64,000 nt of DNA, taken from assembly GCF_001742285.1 (NCBI RefSeq), contig NZ_MIEK01000005.1, positions 21,488-85,487 on the forward strand, given 5' to 3'. Below the pieces are notes generated by a model. The model was not told the DNA's origin, did not search any database, and worked only from the letters and a program-made list of their open reading frames with translations. The stretch is from Enterococcus rivorum (lineage in GTDB: Bacteria > Bacillota > Bacilli > Lactobacillales > Enterococcaceae). Both the position numbers and the translations under genes were made by a program. Within the stretch, counting starts at the first letter, position 1; the number at the start of each line of letters is the position of its first letter. Positions 25,151 through 33,070 of the stretch are shown here, in pieces.

Positions 25151-25735
25151 TTGAAACAGAAGCATAAAGATATTGATTGTAATGCTACGAGTTTTATGTG
25201 GCAAATTGTCAATGAGAGAAAAGAAAAAGAAGCAAATCCAACAAAACACGTTCTTTATTCAAAACTAACAGTAGTTAACCTAAAAAGAGGGGCAGCTGGG
25301 AATCTTTTATCCTATAATGATGCTTACTTGTATCATGAATACGGTGAACGTGATAATCAGTTAGGCATGTGGCATTATTCCTCTTTATCAAGGATTATTC
25401 ATAAATATAGCTATCATTCCAAGCGTGGAAAGATAGAACAGGAATTAGATAAACTAATACCAAATGATGAATACTCATTTGAAAGAGTTCGCGAAATCTT
25501 AAAAATTGGAGTAGTTAGATACTTCAACAAAAGAAAGCTACCCTTACCAAAACAACGAGTACAAAATCGGATTAAAAATCTTTGCAATCAGTTTATTGCA
25601 GAAAGTCCAAAATATCATTATAAATTGACAAGGCAACAAAAATCCATGTTAAAAAGACTCTCTAAAAAAGGTCTTAAATATTGGAGAGAGAATGCTGAAA
25701 ACAGAGACATATACTATAGCATTTATGTCTATTAA
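25151..25735 (+). CDS. Hypothetical basic protein
   Basis: 194 residues. The TTG at 25151 is preferred because AAAGGA lies nine bases upstream, whereas the in-frame ATG at 25142 directly abuts that site. The protein is very basic, Tyr-rich, and its C-terminal half (RLSKKGLKYWRENAENRD) looks helical. Charge suggests nucleic-acid binding, but no family is recognised. It is directly followed by the structured RNA candidate. Confidence 0.55.
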   Translation: MKQKHKDIDCNATSFMWQIVNERKEKEANPTKHVLYSKLTVVNLKRGAAGNLLSYNDAYLYHEYGERDNQLGMWHYSSLSRIIHKYSYHSKRGKIEQELDKLIPNDEYSFERVREILKIGVVRYFNKRKLPLPKQRVQNRIKNLCNQFIAESPKYHYKLTRQQKSMLKRLSKKGLKYWRENAENRDIYYSIYVY

Positions 25736-25744
25736 GATTAAAAT

Positions 25745-26205
25745 TTTAGGGGTACATTGTTATGAATAGGGCGTCTATGACAAGCTTTCATGTGGTAAAC
25801 AATGTATCGCAGCTAGTGTAAGTGAAATGATAGCTGTAGCTAGTTGTTCCCTAACCCTTTGTTGAAATACAAAGTGATCCTTATTATCAATATATGTAAC
25901 AGATAGTAAGGATACCCTAGATGCGGATACAACACAGACATAAGGACTTGTCTACACTCCCAAAGAGGTGTTAAATTCCTCCTGTAGTTTCTGTCAAAAA
26001 TCTGTTTAGATGTAAGATTTAGTACAGATACTCTGGTGAACAGCAGAACCGGAAGATTTTACTAATAAAATCTTTTAGCAGGATTACCAAAAGGTTCTAT
26101 TTAAAAAATGGTGGGATTTCTGACTAGTAAATAGTACGATGTATAATTAAAAAAACTACTTAAAAAGAAAGGAAGAAAGCAGTAGTAGTCCATACATCAA
26201 GAAGT
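25745..26205 (+). ncRNA. Candidate structured noncoding RNA of unknown class
   Basis: No credible gene occupies this stretch, yet complementary arms are frequent: TTAGGG/CCCTAA (25747/25852), TACATTGTT/AACAATGTA (25753/25798), CTTTGT/ACAAAG (25858), ATCCTTATTATC/GATAGTAAGGAT (25881/25905, one U-G pair valid only on the plus strand), AGACA/TGTCT, AAATCT/AGATTT, AGAACC/GGTTCT (26046/26093) enclosing AAGATTTTA/TAAAATCTT, and GATGTAT/ATACATC (26138/26194). It does not match the tmRNA, RNase P, SRP, T-box or group I/II intron signatures I know. Confidence 0.4.
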
Positions 26206-26284
26206 ATTATTCTAAAAGTAAATTTTTCCATTTTTTATTATTTTATATATGATACAATTTAATAAAAAAGAAAAGGTGGAAAAA

Positions 26285-26593
26285 ATGGGGAAATTTATAT
26301 TTGACAAAGAGAAAATAATTCTAGAAAATTTTTTAGATCCAGAACTTGATTTAAACAAATCTAAGCCAACTAAAGATATTTCTAAATTGGCAATATTTGA
26401 TACGTTTGAAGATGCGTTAGCATATGCAAAAGAGAGCGTATCAGAGCTAGAGGATGATGAATACTATTCCTTGTGCCAAGTGGATTTTGATTCGAGGGAA
26501 ATTATTCAATATATTAATTTTACTACGTATTCAAACGTTGTTGATGGTCCAGGAACAGCTGCTGGAAAAGACTTAAAAAATATCTGGAGATAA
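26285..26593 (+). CDS. Hypothetical acidic protein
   Basis: 102 residues from ATG 26285 (AAAGGTGG upstream; the in-frame ATG 26249 has no site). It is acidic, with FDTFEDALAYAKESVSELED in the centre and a Gly-rich C-terminal stretch. No family recognised. A small inverted repeat CTAGCTCT/AGAGCTAG follows about 20 bases downstream. Confidence 0.55.
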   Translation: MGKFIFDKEKIILENFLDPELDLNKSKPTKDISKLAIFDTFEDALAYAKESVSELEDDEYYSLCQVDFDSREIIQYINFTTYSNVVDGPGTAAGKDLKNIWR

Positions 26594-26643
26594 TAATTAT
26601 ATGCATGTGTCTAGCTCTGTTTAGAGCTAGTGGATTTAAATAG

Positions 26644-26904
26644 ATGGTAAAATTATTTAAAAGATTGTTTCTTTTTAAAAAGAGACAATCTTTTTCGCTA
26701 TCAATACTTATAGGAATTGATTTTTTTAAACGTATTAAATACACTAACCTTTACATGCTATCATTTATTACTATCAAAAAATCAAACAAACTTAGCTTTA
26801 AAAAATGGTTGGGAAAGAAGTTAATTGATCTCATAGATTTTATAAAAAGGGAATTTAAAAACTCCATTATTATGTGCAAAAAAAAAAGAAAAAATCGGCT
26901 CTAA
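26644..26904 (+). CDS. Doubtful small basic protein
   Basis: 86 residues, extremely Lys/Phe/Ile-rich as expected of any open frame in AT-rich DNA. No clear ribosome binding site precedes the ATG, only AAATAG. It is listed because nothing else occupies the stretch; it may well not be expressed. Confidence 0.2.
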   Translation: MVKLFKRLFLFKKRQSFSLSILIGIDFFKRIKYTNLYMLSFITIKKSNKLSFKKWLGKKLIDLIDFIKREFKNSIIMCKKKRKNRL

Positions 26905-26964
26905 AATTTTCTGAAAAAATCAACTAAATTCCTTGCTGTTTGATCCGTAAAAAAAGTAAAGTAA

Positions 26965-26993
26965 TTGACATTTAAACTTATTTACTTTATGCT
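26965..26993 (+). promoter_or_regulatory. Promoter of the second type I antitoxin RNA
   Basis: TTGACA (26965-26970) and TATGCT (26988-26993) are spaced by 17 bases and point toward the 3' end of the minus-strand toxin gene. Confidence 0.65.
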
Positions 26994-26999
26994 AACCTA

Positions 27000-27166
27000 T
27001 AGATAGTCACAAATCGGTTACATTTGTGCTTGATTTTCAAATAAAAAAAGTTAGTGCTAGAACACTAACTTTTAAATAAAAATGTTGGGTTTGGACTAAC
27101 TCACTATTTTCTTTTTTTGGACTCTTGATTTTACTTAGCAGGTAAGGACAAGAGTTTTTTTATTTG
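27000..27166 (+). ncRNA. Antisense RNA antitoxin of the second type I locus
   Basis: The transcript predicted from the 26965 promoter passes AAGTTAGTG/CACTAACTT (27047-27073) and ends at ACTCTTG...CAAGAGT (27121-27154) followed by TTTTTTT. It overlaps the 3' end of the minus-strand toxin mRNA, like the first locus at 23.5 kb. Confidence 0.6.
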
Positions 27167-27234
27167 TCGTTTTTGTGGTCTAAAAAAAGCTTAGTGACTG
27201 CCAAAAGCACCATTACTGTTTCGTATGCGGACAT
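27160..27234 (-). CDS. Short holin-like type I toxin
   Basis: 24 residues beginning MSAYETVMVLLAVTKLF and ending HKNDK, the start and end of the holin-like toxin family, but with a shorter membrane segment than the 34-residue toxin at 23498. GAAAGGAGTG precedes the ATG and the leader shares the GGCGACT element with the first locus. It may be a shortened, partly disabled relative or a genuine short family member. Confidence 0.65.
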   Translation of the reverse strand: MSAYETVMVLLAVTKLFLDHKNDK

Positions 27235-27288
27235 GGCTAACACTCCTTTCTGAATCATGGATGAGTCGCCATTCCCAACATATTACCT

Positions 27289-27317
27289 AGTATATAATGT
27301 TTTTCTGAATTGTACAA
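27289..27317 (-). promoter_or_regulatory. Promoter of the second type I toxin
   Basis: Read on the minus strand: TTGTAC (27317-27312), 17 bases, TATACT (27294-27289). It lies about 55 bases before the toxin start. Confidence 0.65.
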
Positions 27318-27376
27318 CTTAAATAGTGGTTTCCTAAGTAGTGACTTTCAGAGGTTGTTTAATATCTCCCAACTTG

Positions 27377-27937
27377 TTATCCAATTTTAAAATTCTTGAA
27401 CGTCTCGCTGATTTCTTCTTCACGAATACCTATATAACGCTTCGTGATTTGTTGGGAAGTATGATTGAATATTTCCATTAGTGTCGCAATATCTTTTGTG
27501 CTGCGATAGTAATGATAGCCAAAAGTTTTTCGGACAGTGTGGGTTCCAATGTCTTTCCGATTTAAATTATTGGCCACTTTTTGATATAATTGATAGACCG
27601 TATTCACTTTAATCGGTTCATGTTTACCTTGACGACTTGGAAATAACCAGTCTTCAAGGTTTTTGTCTTTTGTAAAATCTTTTATTTCTTCCTGAAGGTT
27701 GGCCAAGAATAGAACTCTGGTCTTTCCAGTTTTCTTCTCTTTAATTTTTGGATTAATGGAAGCAGCAACGTCCGAAACTTTCAAACTCACGAGATCAGAC
27801 ATTCGCAAACCTGTATTGATCCCAAGCTTAAATAAAAAAACGTCTCGATCAGAATTTTTAGATCGACGCAACCAAAAGAGGAAATCTTGAATCTCGGTTT
27901 CAGTTCGTAACGGCTCCACATTCTCTTTTTTTCTCAT
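27377..27937 (-). CDS. Short tyrosine recombinase (Xer/phage integrase catalytic domain)
   Basis: 186 residues covering only the catalytic domain. Visible residues: first Arg in NTGLRMSDLVSLK, Lys in KTGK, HTVRKTFG (His-x-x-Arg), FNHTSQQ (His) and the nucleophile Tyr in TKRYIGI. The usual N-terminal core-binding domain is missing, as is common for short integrases on Lactobacillales plasmids. It is a clear homologue of the recombinase at 40786 and lies in the opposite orientation, the two bracketing the accessory zone. It may resolve plasmid multimers or move accessory genes. Confidence 0.85.
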   Translation of the reverse strand: MRKKENVEPLRTETEIQDFLFWLRRSKNSDRDVFLFKLGINTGLRMSDLVSLKVSDVAASINPKIKEKKTGKTRVLFLANLQEEIKDFTKDKNLEDWLFPSRQGKHEPIKVNTVYQLYQKVANNLNRKDIGTHTVRKTFGYHYYRSTKDIATLMEIFNHTSQQITKRYIGIREEEISETFKNFKIG

Positions 27938-28096
27938 AGTAAAAGCTCCAGTCTTTTATGTTTTTCAGTACATTATTTTATTTCTATTTTAACATAACTA
28001 GGTACTTGTGACGAATTGAAAAACATACCCTTTATTTTACTGGTTTTCACATACACGGTTTTAGCCAAAAGCGTGTACTGGAAATGGAGTTTCGAC

Positions 28097-28149
28097 TTGA
28101 CGAAATAACCTATATGGTTTATTATATATTTATAAACTATATAGGTTAT
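28097..28149 (+). promoter_or_regulatory. Promoter covered by a 17-bp inverted repeat
   Basis: TTGACG (28097-28102), 17 bases, TATTAT (28120-28125). ATAACCTATATGGTTTA (28105-28121) and TAAACTATATAGGTTAT (28133-28149) are inverted copies with one mismatch, so a bound dimer would cover the spacer and -10 box. It drives the gene at 28168. Confidence 0.8.
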
Positions 28150-28167
28150 GAAAGAAGGGGTGTAAAG

Positions 28168-28617
28168 ATGGTTGATTTAACAGAACTAGGATTAATGACT
28201 GGTGCAGAAGCAAGTGAACGTTGGGGGTTCAATGCGTCCTATATTAAGCAAATGTGGGCTAAGTATCCTAATAAATTTTTAAAGGGATCAATTGTGACTA
28301 TTGGAAATGTAAATAAGCCTACGATAGTAATATCACGTCAGGGAATGGAATATCTCACGAAAAAAACGGAACAGGAAGCAAATGCAGAATGTTGGAAGGT
28401 CATTGTTTTAAAAGATTCAAATATAGTTAATGAGCTAGTTGTCCATTCAGAAAAAGAGGCTCACATAAGAATGATGAGACTTGTTCGAGAATACGCAGAA
28501 GGTGTAGGGATCACTTCTAAAAATATTCCAAAATCAAAATATTTGGATGCTGCAAAGAAAAATCGAGGGATTAAGTTTGATTATGGATTAACGTTTTATT
28601 ACAAAAAAGATTGCTAG
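28168..28617 (+). CDS. DNA-binding-like accessory protein, family B (149 aa form)
   Basis: 149 residues from ATG 28168 (AAGAAGGGG upstream). The N-terminal 70 residues (LTELGLMTGAEASERWGFN, KYPNKFLKGSI, ISRQGMEYLTKKTEQEA) are homologous to the proteins at 33848 and 38512 and look like a winged or AlpA-like helix-turn-helix reader. The C-terminal half differs in length between the three. The long palindrome at its promoter suggests autoregulation. I know no function. Confidence 0.6.
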   Translation: MVDLTELGLMTGAEASERWGFNASYIKQMWAKYPNKFLKGSIVTIGNVNKPTIVISRQGMEYLTKKTEQEANAECWKVIVLKDSNIVNELVVHSEKEAHIRMMRLVREYAEGVGITSKNIPKSKYLDAAKKNRGIKFDYGLTFYYKKDC

Positions 28618-28651
28618 TTAACATAAAATAATTAATAGACAGGAGAAAAAA

Positions 28652-29017
28652 ATGGAAAAAGAAAAATTGTATAGTGTAGAGCTAACGGCGAGAGAAATTT
28701 GTGAGTTGGCTACGATGATTGGTATTACAGCGTGGAAAGTAGAAAAAGAATTAGAACGAATTACTCAGGAATGTGATGAATTTACTTCTGAAGGCTTTTT
28801 GTTAGAATATCCGAATGCGTTAATGACTCCTGATGAAAGATTAGCAGATATAGAGAAATCATTAAATGATAGAACTATAGACGTTAATAATATAGGGCCA
28901 ATGTTTCAAAGGATAAGCACTGCCCAAAGAAAAATTGAAAATTTTGCTTCAATTGAAAAGTTTGAGCGTTCCATACATGCAATGGAACATATTGCTGATC
29001 TGTATAGTAAGGAATAG
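28652..29017 (+). CDS. Hypothetical helical protein
   Basis: 121 residues, acidic and helical, with no recognised motif. CAGGAG precedes the ATG. It follows the family B gene by 34 bases and is closed by the terminator at 29046, forming a two-gene unit. Function unknown. Confidence 0.6.
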   Translation: MEKEKLYSVELTAREICELATMIGITAWKVEKELERITQECDEFTSEGFLLEYPNALMTPDERLADIEKSLNDRTIDVNNIGPMFQRISTAQRKIENFASIEKFERSIHAMEHIADLYSKE

Positions 29018-29045
29018 ATTTAGGTATGCTTTTAAGGAAAGAAAA

Positions 29046-29084
29046 TATGTAAGTAGCTAGAGGTAAAACTAGTTACTTTTTTTA
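29046..29084 (+). terminator. Rho-independent terminator
   Basis: AAGTAGCTAG and CTAGTTACTT form a stem with one mismatch around GGTAAAA and are followed by TTTTT. Confidence 0.7.
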
Positions 29085-29129
29085 TACGCTCTTTTACTTA
29101 AAACCATGTACTTAAATATTTTTATCACA

Positions 29130-29172
29130 ATCGCACTTAAGTGTTTACAAACGCACTAAAGTGCGATACAAT
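29130..29172 (+). promoter_or_regulatory. Promoter flanked by a 14-bp inverted repeat
   Basis: TTTACA (29144-29149), 17 bases, TACAAT (29167-29172). ATCGCACTTAAGTG (29130-29143) and CACTAAAGTGCGAT (29154-29167) are inverted copies with one mismatch, surrounding the -35 box. Confidence 0.8.
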
Positions 29173-29205
29173 GTGTATATAAGATAAAGAAGGGATATGA
29201 TACAA

Positions 29206-29736
29206 ATGGAAAAAGAAAAATGTTTAGAAGAAATAAAGATGAATGAAACGCTAAAAGGCGATCTAGTGGCGGTATTGATTCACTTAGTCAATTGTGGGTT
29301 TTTGATGAAAAAGAAAATTGAGTTGTCAAAAGCAACATATGTATATGTATTTGAGAGTGAAGAAGAACAAATTGAACTTTTTCGATCTGGCAAAAGAGTG
29401 AGAGAACCATTTACAAGTGATGTGTATGACATTACATATTGTGAGTGCCTATCAGATAGGGGGGAAGTTACGACAGTAATTTCAGTATATAAACCAGAAT
29501 TTCAAACTACTGAGAAAGAATCTTCGGAATCGATAGAGTTGAAATTTATAGGATGTGACGATTGGGGTAGGGCAGTATACGAGGATTGCAACCAAAAATT
29601 ATGGAAAGATATTGATACAGATTGTCATTTTCCTGCACTATATTCAATTTCAAATAATGATTTTGATGGAGAACCTGATCTGCCAATGAACAAAAAAATA
29701 AACGTAGTCTTTATTCCTCGTAGAATAAAAAAATAA
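29206..29736 (+). CDS. Hypothetical protein
   Basis: 176 residues from ATG 29206; the in-frame ATG at 29197 is too near GAAGGG. The N-terminal helix (LKGDLVAVLIHLVNCGFLMK) could be part of a winged-helix fold, followed by a beta-rich region. It sits alone behind a palindrome-flanked promoter, the arrangement of the other self-contained accessory genes here. Function unknown. Confidence 0.55.
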   Translation: MEKEKCLEEIKMNETLKGDLVAVLIHLVNCGFLMKKKIELSKATYVYVFESEEEQIELFRSGKRVREPFTSDVYDITYCECLSDRGEVTTVISVYKPEFQTTEKESSESIELKFIGCDDWGRAVYEDCNQKLWKDIDTDCHFPALYSISNNDFDGEPDLPMNKKINVVFIPRRIKK

Positions 29737-29800
29737 AACTCCTGAACTGCTGTAACAGTCCAAGAGTATGAAATGTAACAACGAAAGTTGGGAAACTCGT

Positions 29801-29838
29801 TTGCTACTAATTAACTATATCAAATTAATTAGTAGCAA
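29801..29838. promoter_or_regulatory. Inverted repeat operator, TTTGCTAC type (site 2 of 3)
   Basis: TTGCTACTAATTAA (29801-29814) and TTAATTAGTAGCAA (29825-29838) are perfect inverted copies around CTATATCAAA. Same arm core and centre as the sites at 21540 and 33777. Confidence 0.8.
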
Positions 29839-29868
29839 GCAATTCTGCTACTGTAAAGGAGAATTTTT

Positions 29869-30222
29869 ATGTATGCGGATGGAAGTTTAGTTAAATGGTT
29901 ACTTTTTGATGATCCTGATAGGGAGCCAAATTCTGATATTGCAGAAAAGAATGGGATCAAAAGCGAAACTAGCGTTCGTAAATTAAGAAGTGGAGAATCT
30001 TTAATAGAAAACATGAAATTCAAGAACGCTGCTGCAATGACCAAATACGCTGAAAAGAAAATCTATGGCGAATCAGACACAGAGGGAAAGATGCAGTGGC
30101 TATTAGATCAGTATGAGGAATCAGGGCATAAAATATCTAAGCATGAGTTAATAAAAAAAATGACAGACAGCTACTACGAATTAGCAAAAGGTCATTTTAT
30201 TAACGAATTAAATGGAAAATAA
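29869..30222 (+). CDS. Small helix-turn-helix-like protein, family A
   Basis: 117 residues, paralogue of the 21607 protein over its whole length: DGSLVKWLL at the start, ETSVRKLRSGESLIENMKF in the recognition region, NAAAMTKYAEKK, and DSYYELAKGHF at the end. AAAGGAG precedes the ATG. It lies directly behind a perfect copy of the shared palindrome and is the best candidate for a protein reading it. Confidence 0.65.
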   Translation: MYADGSLVKWLLFDDPDREPNSDIAEKNGIKSETSVRKLRSGESLIENMKFKNAAAMTKYAEKKIYGESDTEGKMQWLLDQYEESGHKISKHELIKKMTDSYYELAKGHFINELNGK

Positions 30223-30235
30223 AGGAGGAATATTT

Positions 30236-30445
30236 TTGAAAATAAATCTTAAAAAATACGTCGATGAGAAAAAAGTCACGCTTGAAGTAGTAGCAAAAGA
30301 AACAGGCGTTGAATTGGAAATGCTTCTAGAAATGTATAACAAAGGAACGTTTGACAGTGCAAAGTTAGGCGTAAATGGGTTAACTAACTTATTAATGTAT
30401 TTCGAGATCACAAATGTAAACAATTTGATTCCTGAAATTCGATAG
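30236..30445 (+). CDS. Small helix-turn-helix-like protein
   Basis: 69 residues from TTG 30236, with AAAGGAGG eight bases upstream. The sequence TLEVVAKETGVELEMLLEMY followed by a second helix resembles an XRE-like helix-turn-helix without further domains. The site overlaps the end of the preceding gene, so the two are co-transcribed. Confidence 0.55.
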   Translation: MKINLKKYVDEKKVTLEVVAKETGVELEMLLEMYNKGTFDSAKLGVNGLTNLLMYFEITNVNNLIPEIR

Positions 30446-30567
30446 TCTATCAAAAGTCAGATCAAATCCAAAAAATCATATACGTTTTTCAGAGGATGAT
30501 TCTAAGACGTTTTCAGATTTTTTAGGTGTACAAATACCTTAGAACGTCTTTAAAAGGAGGGCTAAAG

Positions 30568-30864
30568 ATGGAGCTAACAGCAAATCAAGTCGGTATGATT
30601 TTACATGGCATGTATATGTCAGATTATTTTGAAACAGAAGACTTAGAAGACTCATTGCAACAGCTTATAAATGATAAAGAAACAACTATTGGAATTTCTA
30701 TACAAGCAGACTTAATCAATTTATACACATTGTTAGAAGAAATTGATTTCGAGGAACGTATACCAGATTTCAATGAACGACAGAGAGCATTTGGAATAAT
30801 AAGAGACTTTTATAGAATCATACAAGATAGAGAAATTTTTGATCTCAAAAAGGATCAGGATTGA
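30568..30864 (+). CDS. Cassette-like small protein ending at motif copy 1
   Basis: 98 residues from ATG 30568 (AAAGGAGGG upstream), acidic and helical, unknown function. Its last codons lie in the first copy of the CTCAAAAAGGATCA motif (30844-30857) and encode the C-terminus DLKKDQD. A hairpin-like leader (TAAGACGTT...AACGTCTTT) precedes the gene. Confidence 0.55.
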   Translation: MELTANQVGMILHGMYMSDYFETEDLEDSLQQLINDKETTIGISIQADLINLYTLLEEIDFEERIPDFNERQRAFGIIRDFYRIIQDREIFDLKKDQD

Positions 30865-30877
30865 AGGGGGATTTAAA

Positions 30878-31060
30878 GTGAAAACGACTATAACAGCAAG
30901 TGAAATAGCCCATTTAACAACAAGTGGAAAACTAGAAGCTATTGGTTATTCAAAGGAAACCATTTCTTCTTTTCTTGAAGGTGTTTCTTCTGAAAAGCAT
31001 GAAGAAAGGTTGAAAGAAGAGCTGAATCATTGCCTACATGAATCATGCGAATGGAGCTAG
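30878..31060 (+). CDS. Small cassette-array protein
   Basis: 60 residues starting at GTG 30878 with GAAGGGGG upstream. Polar, helical, with a C-terminal Cys/His-containing segment (LNHCLHESCEW). It follows motif copy 1 by about 20 bases. Unknown function. Confidence 0.45.
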   Translation: MKTTITASEIAHLTTSGKLEAIGYSKETISSFLEGVSSEKHEERLKEELNHCLHESCEWS

Positions 31061-31122
31061 TAATTTCTGAGACCTTATTTCCAAAATGTTCAGTATATAT
31101 TTGTAGAAAGGAAAATTTCACA

Positions 31123-31185
31123 ATGAAAGTAGAATACATGTTGTTAGGAGCCTTAATATATTTCATAGTATTATATGAAAAATAA
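31123..31185 (+). CDS. Possible 20-residue membrane peptide
   Basis: A 20-residue hydrophobic frame (EYMLLGALIYFIVLYE core) behind GAAAGGAAA. It overlaps the start of the next gene by a few bases. So short a frame can arise by chance; the ribosome binding site and overlap are the only support. Confidence 0.25.
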   Translation: MKVEYMLLGALIYFIVLYEK

Positions 31186-31387
31186 ATTGTTTTTAGGTCA
31201 AGATGCGTGCACATGGCTACAAGGTGATGATAAAAAAATGAACGTTTTAAAGGCTGTACTAAAAGATAAAAAAACAGTGATTGTTGATGAAACAGGAGAG
31301 TATGATTCGTTTAAATCCTCCTTGCCTAAAAATGTAACTATAGTTAAAAATCAGGCTGAAGCTGACGAAATTCTCAAAAAGGATTGA
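31175..31387 (+). CDS. Small cassette-array protein
   Basis: 70 residues, Lys/Asp-rich, predicted to alternate strands and helices (TVIVDETGEY, NVTIVKNQAEADE). The C-terminus EILKKD is encoded by motif copy 2 (31373-31386). Function unknown. Confidence 0.45.
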   Translation: MKNKLFLGQDACTWLQGDDKKMNVLKAVLKDKKTVIVDETGEYDSFKSSLPKNVTIVKNQAEADEILKKD

Positions 31388-31403
31388 AAGGAGATATTAG
31401 CAG

Positions 31404-31631
31404 GTGAAACATAAATTAGGCGACTACCTTTATAAAAATGGGAATATTTATAAACTCGTTCCACATTGGGAAAATAATTTTGTTTCAGAATTCTATTCAA
31501 TATTTTTAGAAGAAGCCACAGGAAAGATGTTCTGTAGCCCTTATTTAATAAAGGATGATGATTCAAGCTATAACACAGCAACGGAAGAACAAATAAAGAA
31601 GTTCGATTTGTCTGAAAAATTATATCAATAG
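31404..31631 (+). CDS. Small cassette-array protein
   Basis: 75 residues from GTG 31404 with AAAGGAG ten bases upstream. N-terminal KLGDYLYKNGNIYKLVPHW looks like a small beta barrel start. Motif copy 3 follows three bases after its stop. Unknown function. Confidence 0.5.
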   Translation: MKHKLGDYLYKNGNIYKLVPHWENNFVSEFYSIFLEEATGKMFCSPYLIKDDDSSYNTATEEQIKKFDLSEKLYQ

Positions 31632-31670
31632 TTCCCAAAAAGGATCAAAAAGAAAGTATGGTGGAAACTT

Positions 31671-31892
31671 ATGAGCGATATTTTAAACAGAAATCATTTA
31701 CTGAGTCAAGATCAATTAATTTTAGATCACGAGATTGAAAATATGGATGAAGAAAAGAAAGAGCGATTAAAAAAATCGTTAGCTAATGCTTCAAATACCT
31801 CCATTGACACTACAGTCATTTTTCAGTCAATAGAAGATTTAGAAAAACAATATGGACAAAGTGAATCTAAAAATATTCTCAAAAGGTATTAA
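31671..31892 (+). CDS. Small cassette-array protein with paralogue at 40085
   Basis: 73 residues, helical. It shares DQLILDHEIENM...LKK, SIEDLEKQYG and a KNILKR end with the protein at 40085 (DQIVLENELKNM, SLEELERVYG, KNFSKR), so the same small gene occurs in both blocks. Its C-terminus NILKRY is encoded by motif copy 4. Unknown function. Confidence 0.6.
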   Translation: MSDILNRNHLLSQDQLILDHEIENMDEEKKERLKKSLANASNTSIDTTVIFQSIEDLEKQYGQSESKNILKRY

Positions 31893-31912
31893 GACTGAAG
31901 GAGTGAAGATTT

Positions 31913-32104
31913 ATGGTAAAGGTAAATATTGATTGGATAGATTTTAGCAATAATTGGAAAGTTCCGAAAACAACTTTTGGGTTAGAAAATGAATTAGAAA
32001 AAATGAGGAATCAACATGCTAATGAAGTGATAAAGGAAAATAAACTGGAGAAATCAGGCATAAAATCTCTGCTTACTTTGTACTCTAAAAGTTACTTAAA
32101 GTAA
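31913..32104 (+). CDS. Small cassette-array protein
   Basis: 63 residues with an N-terminal NNWKVPKTTFG element resembling QWKVPKSQF in the protein at 41513. The remainder is charged and helical. GAAGGAG precedes the ATG; motif copy 5 follows ten bases after the stop. Unknown function. Confidence 0.5.
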   Translation: MVKVNIDWIDFSNNWKVPKTTFGLENELEKMRNQHANEVIKENKLEKSGIKSLLTLYSKSYLK

Positions 32105-32143
32105 GATTTAGCTTCTAAAAAGGGATAGGATGGGAGGGAATAA

Positions 32144-32329
32144 ATGGAAAAATACAATGATTTTGCTTACTGGAGTTTAAATATATTAATAATTTTAGCG
32201 TTTGCTATATTATTCATTTACTTGTTGTGTCATTTTTTTGTTTGGTTCTGCAATGTTATAGGGTATTTATACGGAAAACACAAAGTCGGCTCGACAAGAA
32301 AATCAGAAAACGAATCAAAAATGGACTAA
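32144..32329 (+). CDS. Small single-span membrane protein in array
   Basis: 61 residues with one long hydrophobic segment (about 9-40) and a basic polar C-terminus. GGGAGGG precedes the ATG. Motif copy 6 follows 18 bases after the stop. Unknown function. Confidence 0.5.
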   Translation: MEKYNDFAYWSLNILIILAFAILFIYLLCHFFVWFCNVIGYLYGKHKVGSTRKSENESKMD

Positions 32330-32378
32330 CTGAGCTACTAAATAATCTCAAAAAGGATGAATGAACAGGAGATAAAAG

Positions 32379-32804
32379 ATGATGGATGAGCGTTATATGG
32401 ACAAATTTACTAGATTTAAAAATGAATTGCAGAATTTAATCTACAAATCTATTTACGATCTTAATAAAAAGTCGTACAGTTTTGAAAGCCAAGAATATCC
32501 TGATGTTGATGCAATTCTAATGCTTAGTCGATTTTTCACAAAGGATAAATATGAATTGTTGATGGAAAAAGTATACGAAAGACTAAGGCTTGAAAAAATG
32601 CCTATATATTTAGAGAAGGTTAGTAGTTACTATCAAGAGCCGAATGAAGATAGTTATAAAGCAATCGGTGAAATTATTATTCCTATAACAGAACAAGTTC
32701 TTGAAGAAATGAATACTAATGATTTGACAGCAGATGCCAATTCTAAGTGTTTAGAAACGAAAAGAATTAAAAGTAGATCTCATAGCAGATGGAATTGGAG
32801 ATAG
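32379..32804 (+). CDS. Cassette-array protein
   Basis: 141 residues, the largest gene of the first block, helical and charged with a basic Arg/Ser/Trp tail. CAGGAG precedes the ATG. Motif copy 7 begins four bases after the stop. No family recognised. Confidence 0.5.
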   Translation: MMDERYMDKFTRFKNELQNLIYKSIYDLNKKSYSFESQEYPDVDAILMLSRFFTKDKYELLMEKVYERLRLEKMPIYLEKVSSYYQEPNEDSYKAIGEIIIPITEQVLEEMNTNDLTADANSKCLETKRIKSRSHSRWNWR

Positions 32805-32836
32805 ATTATCAAAAAGGATAAGGAGGATGAAGAACA

Positions 32837-33016
32837 ATGAACACATATGAAACACACTGGACAACTGGAGCAAATCTGTTCGGTTACTATCAAGGTACTC
32901 AGACAGTCAGAGCGGAGAACGAAAAAGAAGCAAAAGCTCTTACTAAAATGAAAGTACTCTCAAAAACAGGACTTAGGAATGTATTAGTAGATAAAGTTCA
33001 GATAGTTCGTGATTAG
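32837..33016 (+). CDS. Small cassette-array protein (59 aa)
   Basis: 59 residues behind AGGAGG, starting NTYETHWTTGANLFGYYQG and ending VDKVQIVRD. The two aromatic-rich strands and helix suggest a compact fold. Motif copy 7 lies just upstream and copy 8 about 40 bases downstream. Unknown function. Confidence 0.5.
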   Translation: MNTYETHWTTGANLFGYYQGTQTVRAENEKEAKALTKMKVLSKTGLRNVLVDKVQIVRD

Positions 33017-33070
33017 ATAGTGTTTTTGTTACAGCTGTAAAAATTAAGTTCGTAATTATAAAAAGGATAG

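Noticed and set aside
25745..26205. tmRNA, RNase P RNA or SRP RNA
   Set aside because: None of the conserved sequence blocks I know for these RNAs fits; a partial GGAAG...AGCAG similarity to SRP is too short to count.
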